Source of the DNA: Candidula unifasciata
Lineage: Eukaryota > Mollusca > Gastropoda > Stylommatophora > Geomitridae
Reading direction: 5' to 3'
DNA: 64,000 nt
NCBI GenBank assembly: GCA_905116865.2
Contig: CAJHNH020004613.1
Coordinates: 221,501 to 285,500, forward strand
Below the pieces are notes generated by a model that did not search any database, was not told the origin of the DNA, and saw only the letters and a program-made list of their open reading frames with translations. Made by a program: the position numbers and the translations under genes. This document shows, one piece after another, positions 47,201 to 56,200 of the stretch. Positions within the stretch are counted from its first letter, which is position 1. Each line of letters starts with the position of its first letter.

Positions 47201-50200
47201 GGTTTGGTATACCCGCCCAACATTATGCATTAACAGAAAACAGGCAGTATCTACTACTGTTACATGGCAGCTCAGTCATATCTGACCAAGACCTGAGAGA
47301 AACATCTAGACACATTTTAGTTATAGAAGGCTAGAAGTTATGGACATGACCTGTCATTGTACAGCCAGACTAGAAAGTGTGTGGAGTTCCAGTAAGAGGA
47401 TGGAGCCATCCAGTCCCCATCAGACCAGATAAGGTCTGGCTGGTAATTGTTGACAAGCTCATGCAGCTCTGGCAAAGCCTTTTCCTGTAGACAGATAGAC
47501 AATAAAAGATATAATGAAAACAGCATAATCTTCTTCCTCTTTTTTTTTAAATCTGGTCACCGCTGGAAACCAGTTACCCTCAAGAACGTTTTCTTCTGTT
47601 CTTTTTTTTTTACCTTCTGTATTTACCTTTAAAATGGCGGTTGGCATGTTGTGTTGTAACAAGATCACTAATGAAGAACTGAGGAGGAAAACAGAATGTG
47701 CATCACTGGCAAATGTTATCAAAGTAAGACAAAGAAGATGGCTTGGACATGTTTGCAGAATGCCTTGTGACACTGGTAAAAACAGCTCTCCGGTGGACAG
47801 CAGATGGGAAAAGGAGATGAGAACGACCTAAGGAAACCTGGAAAAAAGACAGCAGAACGGGAAATGAAGGAATGTAAACTGACATGGGATCCCATAAGCA
47901 GAAAAGCAGCAGACCGGTAGCAATGGAGATCACTTGTGAATGCCTTATGTGTCAACAGCGACATGAAGAGGATGTAATGTTGTGTTGTGGTTTACAACTA
48001 GGCTGTGCCTCCGACTTAGAAAGTCCTTACTTAGTGGCCTTTTATGACAAGCTTGTTAACCCTCTTAGCACGGACGAGCCGATTATAGGCCGGCGGATGT
48101 CTTGCCAAAAACACGGAACGGCCGATGATCGGCCCGATCATGTTTCGCCTCGAACCGCTAAGAAATCTCCTACTTTGAAACACTGAAAGTGATTCATTTA
48201 TATTAACTGCGGTATCAGCTTTACACATGGCGACTTTCGAGTGTTTGGTATCGAAGTGAAAATTGTTGTTGAATTTTTTAGATAGTGACCTGAACCGCTA
48301 AAAGTATGTCTGACTCGTATGTTTCTGCCCCTAAACTTGATGTTGATAAAACATTTGAATCAAGTGTTGACACTAATTCTGTTGATACTGATGATGCAGG
48401 ATTTAGTGTTAGTAGTTATAGTGTGAATCAGATGGGGACGCTGTTGTGTTCAGACCACAGCCCAACCATGGCTCAGGGTATATCCACCCGAAGGTGTTGA
48501 CACTCCGGCACATCCATTTATAGTGCTGACTGATGGTGAAAAACACGTCACCTAAAGATATTATTGCTGTTTCACCTATATATACATGTTTTTGACTATT
48601 GAATTGCTTACAACATTTGTAAAAAGGCCAAAGATCAATAAAAAGATTTCAAATAAAAAAAATTTTTGTTTTTAGTTTTATGTTTCAAGCATTGAAGTTG
48701 AAAATTCAAATTAATATTTTCTATTTTTAGATATGCAAATGAGATAATTTGCATATACATCAATTAATTTTAACGATATTGTGAAAATCACGAACTTCTA
48801 TCTATATCCTTCAAATAGATATATTATTTCATAGGGGTCAGAATAACAGAAATCTGTCAAAAAAATTAAATAAAGTAATAACCAAATTCACTGAAAAAAT
48901 GCTCCGTGTTTTTGGCTAGACCTCTGAAAAACTTCCCGTGCTAAAAGGGTTAAGGAACAGTGGGTCTATACTAAACTCCACCCCCCCCCCCCCCCCCCCC
49001 CCCCCCCAAGAATCCACAGTGGGAAAGAATGTTTTCACATCATTAACAATCTTCAGGACCAAGTACTTCACCATGTATTTTTTTGGGTGTTACTTACTTA
49101 CTTACTTCGTCGCTCTTCTTCTACCCTGGGGTGTAGATGTTTGCCAGGAAGACTTCTCTATCCACAGTTTTCTTTATGGCTTTCTTCCATTCCAGTCCTC
49201 TGTCAGTCAGGGACTTCGGATTTTGTCTTCCCAGCAGACGCCTGGTTCTCAAGGTAGTCTCCCATGGTGGCAGATTCCCCCCACCTCCCTAATTTTGTAT
49301 ACATGTTCAAACCATCGTAACTGTGATTGATTAACTCGAGTTTGTAAGGACTGAGTTTCAAGATCTTGACATACTGTCTCATTGTGAACTGTATCCATTC
49401 TTGTCACTTGGAACACCTTTATCAGATATCTCATCTCTGAGGCCTGAAGCTGGCTTCTGTGAGCTGCTTGGTGTTACACAATACATTTCTCTGCCACACC
49501 CCGTAGTTACACACCAACCCACGCTGCTCCAGTTGTTACTGTAAATCCTTCTCTCTCAAAGCAAAATTATATTAAATCATTCCAATCTAAACATTTATTA
49601 TTGAATTTAAAACAATTTTGATCTGAAGCCAACAACTGCCGTGGTTGGTTCTACACCGTCTTGTACAGGACATGCTAATAACCACGGCTCTATTTATTAT
49701 TATTATTTAAGAGGATACAGTGCTCATGTAATCCATGGAACTTTCCCGGAGCGCGTTTAAACAATGAGGACACATATAATACATTGTAACATTTATTGCC
49801 AGGCATATTTTGCTGTATCTTGTGCATTACTGGAGAGTTACTTCAACAAATAATAAAGCATAGAAAACTGAATTCATTCCACTGGAATATACAAATCGCA
49901 CATCTTCTCTAGGATACACTGTAATTCTTATTGTCAGAAGTTCACAACAGTAATGTGACTGACTACCAGGATAACTTCCAATTTATAATGAGCTCTTTCT
50001 GTTTACACAAAGGGTGACAGTTCAGTTGTATTGTTAAAGTTGGGAGATTGTTCACTGTTATTGTTAAAGCTTTGGTTAGTCTAATAATTTGCTATATTAG
50101 GTGTAGTAAACTTTTTCTTTTTCTTAGGGTTCACAGGCTGTAAACTTCAGTGAAAAGTTAGGGTTGTTCATCAACTTCTGGACTTTGGTCTTGTTTCAGA

Positions 50201-53200
50201 ATGGGAGTTTTACATGCTCATATGTTATACAGATCAGGCTTCTTTGTATGCAGACTGTTCTTTCTTAGCCCTCAGGCAAATGCATTCAAACTCTGAAGGA
50301 AACACGCCTAATTAATCGACTGTTACAGCATGCTTTTTAGGGGTGCAGTAGGTCAATTCTTTTTTCCTCTAAAATGGGGCTCCGGAATCCATATGGTAAA
50401 CTGTATTATTTGTGTCTGCACAGTTTAAATGTATTATCTAAAGTAAAAACTATCCAGGAGAGAACGAACTAAAGTATATTGGTCTATTGCTGAAAGAGTT
50501 AGCAAAAAATTGTTTATGGCAACAAAAGACAGGCTGAAAAATCTTGAGAGCAAATCAACATCATTATAAAGTAGGTTCGTTGCAAAATGCGGACACATCA
50601 TCGTCCGTTATGCATAGTGCACATTATAACCAAAGCCAAGAAAGCTCTCTGAGCAACAATAATTATGGCGGCTGCAAGCTTGGAGAAACGGCTACGTGTA
50701 ATGTTGTATCACAGGTTAGATTACTTCACCAGTAATAAGCAATAAGCAATGGCCATCACAACACTCAGCATCAAACAAATTTTTTTTATGTAACTCAGAT
50801 ATCACAAACAACACAAGAATAGACAGGGTTACGAATATCAGCATTAGGGAGAAAGTTGGAATAAAACCAAGTCAGGATTATATTGACAGACAAAGAATTA
50901 AATGATTCAGCCATCTAGTGAGAATGGAGCCAGACCAGACTGCATATGAGACTTTTTACAGCAGAACATCTGGGAGGAAGGTGAGAGGAAGACCAAGAAA
51001 GATATGGATAACTGAAACCTGCAAAAAGAGGAAAAATTCATCACCCAAGCCACTTGAGATGCACAAGACAAATATAGAAAGCCACAACACTGGGCTACAA
51101 CCTGGAATCACTGAAACAAAAAAGGCAGAAAAAGAAGAAGTGTCTCAAATAATGTTATTCGCTGTGTATGAGTGTTTTTTTTCTTCCATTTATTTCTTTG
51201 GCACTGCTGGATCCAAAGCAAAGGACATTTTCCTTACAATGATTCTCTGAAATATACATTATTCTTAATGGTTTCTAGCACGAAATTAAATTTCTATGTT
51301 ATTTTTAATAAATATTTTACATACTCTGACAAATTCTTGGGTAGTAAAATGGTTTGCCTGATCTCTCAGAAACATGGGGTTGAAAAAGTCAAACATCGAA
51401 TGATAGGCTCCAAAAGCCAGTCCCTTCTTGCGTAATGCCTTAGCTAGATCACCTAACAAACAGAAAACATTACCATTCTTTTAATTTTATAATTTTCAGT
51501 GATAAAGAACTTTATGAAAACTACAACAGTAATTATTGTTAGAAGTTCATTCATTGTCCTGTTGTGCCTTTATATGTCACATAGGGCTCACAGTCTTTTC
51601 CTCCATTCCATTCTGTCCTGTGCAATCACTCAGATATCATGGATGGAATCCAGTCCAGCACCTTTGGCTTCTCTCATCAACATCTGCCTAAGGTTTTCTC
51701 TTGATGGTTCTTGATTCCTCAATGCCTCTATTTCACATTTCAGTGGCTGTTAGGTGATTCTCTGTTGGTCTATTCCCAGAATGTGTCCAGAATCACCTAC
51801 AGCAGGAACTCCATAATTCTAGCAACCTTCTTTAGGGATTACTAAAAAAAAATTGTTCTATTAGAGCAGATCAAAAACTCGTCTCCTATCGTTAAAGCAC
51901 AGGACAAGCAGCTTAGCCAGTTCACAATAGAAACCCTAGATTTCTTCTTCTTCATGTTTATTGGCTGTAAATTCCAGCAGAAAGTTCTGCTTGTTTGTCT
52001 ATTTCTGGACTTTTTGTCTTGTTCCACAACTTAGCCACTTCACAACAGAGACCCTAGTTTTCTTAATTGTGTGTTCAGCTAATGCAAGAATTATCCACCT
52101 ACCTACGAGATCCCGTCTGGGACCTACATCCACAGAATTCCAGTTCCAGGAGTACTTTGTTGCCCAGTTACAGAAACCCTCATGGTGCTTTGTTGTCAAG
52201 ACAACATATCTTAAAATACAGGACAAAACCTACTGTGAGCATTTTCCAAAGTCAAATGTACAAAAAAACAAAGGTGATAGTTTGATCAGTATAAAAACAT
52301 AATTAACAGTAATCACACGAAAATAGATATCCTCCAAAATGCAAAGTAACAACAGTAAATGGGAGAGGTCTAAAGTCGATACATTTAAGTTCTTGGGTAC
52401 CCTGACCCTGATAACAACAGTCCTAGATAGTGCTGATTTCAACATGCTGATTTCCATACTAAAGTTGGTTGTATCCTACAGTAACAATTTGTAGTCTCAT
52501 AGGTAATTGCAGAATGTTGCAGAACCAACCCCAGCATTTTTTGGCTGTTGTGATTTTTCTAGGCGATTTACATCCAGTAGTTTGCCATTGCAGTCTCATA
52601 GAGCAGAAAATTATAGCTTTAGGAGAGAAGGTGTTTGAGCAAGTAAAGAAACCTGTTTCACACCTTCAAGCATATGGTGCAAGACCTGTATTTTATAGAA
52701 AACAATCAGCACTCTATGGATGATGTGGGCTTGTGTTCCCTCGACCTCTGAGGGTCAGATGCAATGGTTGCATGCTTAGAGCCTGTTCAGTCAGTCAAGT
52801 TCTGTAACAAGATCTTAGTTTGCCTCTTCCCTTCTACTGTAGTACTGTTTTTGAGAGGCCATCAGATCTTTTTACATATTTGTACCATTGCATTTTCTGT
52901 CTTTTCACTGTAGTTAGAAAAGGTTCATGCATATGTGTTGGGTAATCATTTGGCCAGCCTCATCAAGTGTGATGTGATCTCTGTATGATATCCCAAGAAT
53001 GTTTTGGAAAGATCTCATTTCCAGTGCTTGTATCTTTTTCTTTGAGTTCAGCTGTTAAGGTCCCAGTTTCCCAGCCATATGTAAACGTACTAATTATTAA
53101 TGATACGAACAGTCGCACACCATGCTTATATGATAAGCAGGCATGAAGATAACTCTCTGAGATAAGGTGCATAGAGCAATGGAACTCTCTGAGATAAGGT

Positions 53201-56200
53201 GCATAGAGCAATGGAACTCTCTGAGATAAGGTGATAGAGCAATGGAACTCTCTGAGATAAGGTGATAGAGCAATGGAACTCTCTGAGATAAGGTGCATAG
53301 AGCAATGGAACTCTCTGAGATAAGGTTCATAGAGCAATGGAACACTCTGAGATAAGGTTCATAGAGCAATGGAACACTCTGAGATAAGGTGCATAGAGCA
53401 ATGGAACTCTCTGAGATAAGGTGCATAGAGCAATGGAACTCTCTGAGATAAGGTTCATAGAGCAATGGAACTCTCTGAGATAAGGTGCATAGAGCAATGG
53501 AACTCTCTGAGATAAGGTGCATAGAGCAATGGAACTCTCTGAGATAAGGTGCATAGAGCAATGGAACACTCTGAGATAAGGTTCATAGAGCAATGGAACA
53601 CTCTGAGATAAGGTGCATAGAGCAATGGAACTCTCTGAGATAAGGTGCATAGAGCAATGGAACACTCTGAGATAAGGTGCATAGAGCAATGGAACTCTCT
53701 GAGATAAGGTGCATAGCAATGGAACACTCTGAGATAAGGTGCATAGAGCAATGGAACTCTCTGAGATAAGGTGCATAGAGCAATGGAACACTCTGAGATA
53801 AGGTGCATAGAGCAATGGAACTCTCTGAGATAAGGTGCATAGAGCAATGGAACTCTCTGAGATAAGGTTCACAGAGCAATGGAACTCTCTGAGATAAGGT
53901 GCATAGAGCAATGGAACACTCTGAGATAAGGTGCATAGAGCAATGGAACTCTCTGAGATAAGGTTCATAGAGCAATGGAACTCTCTGAGATAAGGTGCAT
54001 AGAGCAATGGAACTCTCTGAGATAAGGTGCATAGAGCAATGGAACACTCTGAGATAAGGTGCATAGAGCAATGGAACTCTCTGAGATAAGGTGCATAGAG
54101 CAATGGAACTCTCTGAGATAAGGTGCATAGAGCAATGGAACACTCTGAGATAAGGTGCATAGAGCAATGGAACTCTCTGAGATAAGGTGCATAGAGCAAT
54201 GGAACACTCTGAGATAAGGTGCATAGAGCAATGGAACTCTCTGAGATAAGGTGCATAGCAATGGAACACTCTGAGATAAGGTGCATAGAGCAATGGAACT
54301 CTCTGAGATAAGGTGCATAGAGCAATGGAACACTCTGAGATAAGGTGCATAGAGCAATGGAACTCTCTGAGATAAGGTGCATAGAGCAATGGAACTCTCT
54401 GAGATAAGGTTCACAGAGCAATGGAACTCTCTGAGATAAGGTGCATAGAGCAATGGAACACTCTGAGATAAGGTGCATAGAGCAATGGAACTCTCTGAGA
54501 TAAGGTGCATAGAGCAATGGAACTCTCTGAGATAAGGTGCATAGAGCAATGGAACTCTCTGAGATAAGGTGCATAGAGCAATGGAACTCTCTGAGATAAG
54601 GTGCATAGAGCAATGGAACACTCTGAGATAAGGTGCATAGAGCAATGGAACTCTCTGAGATAAGGTGCATAGAGCAATGGAACTCTCTGAGATAAGGTGC
54701 ATAGAGCAATGGAACTCTCTGAGATAAGGTTCACAGAGCAATGGAACTCTCTGAGATAAGGTGCATAGAGCAATGGAACTCTCTGAGATAAGGTGCATAG
54801 AGCAATGGAACACTCTGAGATAAGGTGCATAGAGCAATGGAACTCTCTGAGATAAGGTGCATAGAGCAATGGAACTCTCTGAGATAAGGTGCATAGAGCA
54901 ATGGAACTCTCTGAGATAAGGTGCATAGAGCAATGGAACTCTCTGAGATAAGGTGCATAGAGCAATGGAACACTCTGAGATAAGGTGCATAGAGCAATGG
55001 AACTCTCTGAGATAAGGTGCATAGAGCAATGGAACTCTCTGAGATAAGGTGCATAGAGCAATGGAACTCTCTGAGATAAGGTGCATAGAGCAATGGAACT
55101 CTCTGAGATAAGGTGCACAGAGCAATGGAACTCTCTGAGATAAGGTGCATAGAGCAATGGAACTCTCTGAGATAAGGTGCATAGAGCAATGGAACAGATG
55201 GAGCATCCATATTTTGCAAGACAGAATCGGTGGAGAGTGAGTAGACAATTTGGATGACACTCAAAATGTAAAGGAAAAGATAGGAAAACTAACAGTCATA
55301 TCTCCCCTGACACAATCAGCACAAGCTAGACAACACAAGAAATGAAAGCTATATTTCATACAGGACTTGACAGTTCAAAGAGGCAACCCACTTGATGGTC
55401 TGAGACCTCAACACACAAAACCGATCGCAAAGAAGAAGAAGAAGAAGAAGAAGAAGAAGAAGAAGAAGAAGAAGAAGAAGAAGAAGAAGAAGAAAGCTAT
55501 AGTTGATGAAATATGAACATTCAAAGGTGTCGCTTCTAAACTATGCAGGTACATTAAAGCACGCCTGCACACACAAAAAACATACTTTGATGCATAGCTA
55601 ACTCTTCCAAAAAAAAGATGCATCATTAGCCAGGCATATCACACACCTGTTCCAAAAAATATTTTAGGCTCCCACCATTCCCACAAATGAAATAAACCAA
55701 TCTGTTTAAAAAAAAAAATCCTTTTACTGAAACTAAGGATTAAGGAAAAGAGGTTTCCCTCAAAGTCAGAGTGCATCTGCCTGATGGTGAGGAACCAACA
55801 GTCTGTATTTATGTAAGCGAGATCTGTGAAACTCATGTGCACATAGAACTATAGTTCTGGAATGCACCATAGTTCAGGCATAGACAACCAACCAAAGTTT
55901 ACAGCCAGTGAACATAGGAAAAAAAACCTCAAGCCCAGTAGTGGATGAACAACCAAAACTTTCTGCAACAGTTTTACAGCCGGTGAACACAAAGAAGAAT
56001 ATGAAACAATAAGCCAGATCTATAAGGAGAGGAAGAACAAGCCTAACATCTAAAAAAGTATGAACAACCAGAACTTTCCACCCTAGTTTACACCATGAAT
56101 GCGAAGAAGAAGGATAAGATGTGAGTTGGGCTCTCCTTTGAACTTTGTCCCCACACTATGGCGGCTAAACAAATACCCTAACAGGGCCTCAGTCGTGTGT

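Noticed and set aside
48306..48500. Short host gene
   Set aside because: The frame lies wholly inside a TTAA-flanked element with inverted ends, so it is better explained as a transposase fragment.
53097..55264. Long minus-strand open frames (up to 460 codons) with repeats such as [15 protein letters not shown]
   Set aside because: They are translations of the 32-bp satellite, which lacks stops on that strand in all frames. They sit inside a fucosidase intron and have no start context or non-repeat domain.
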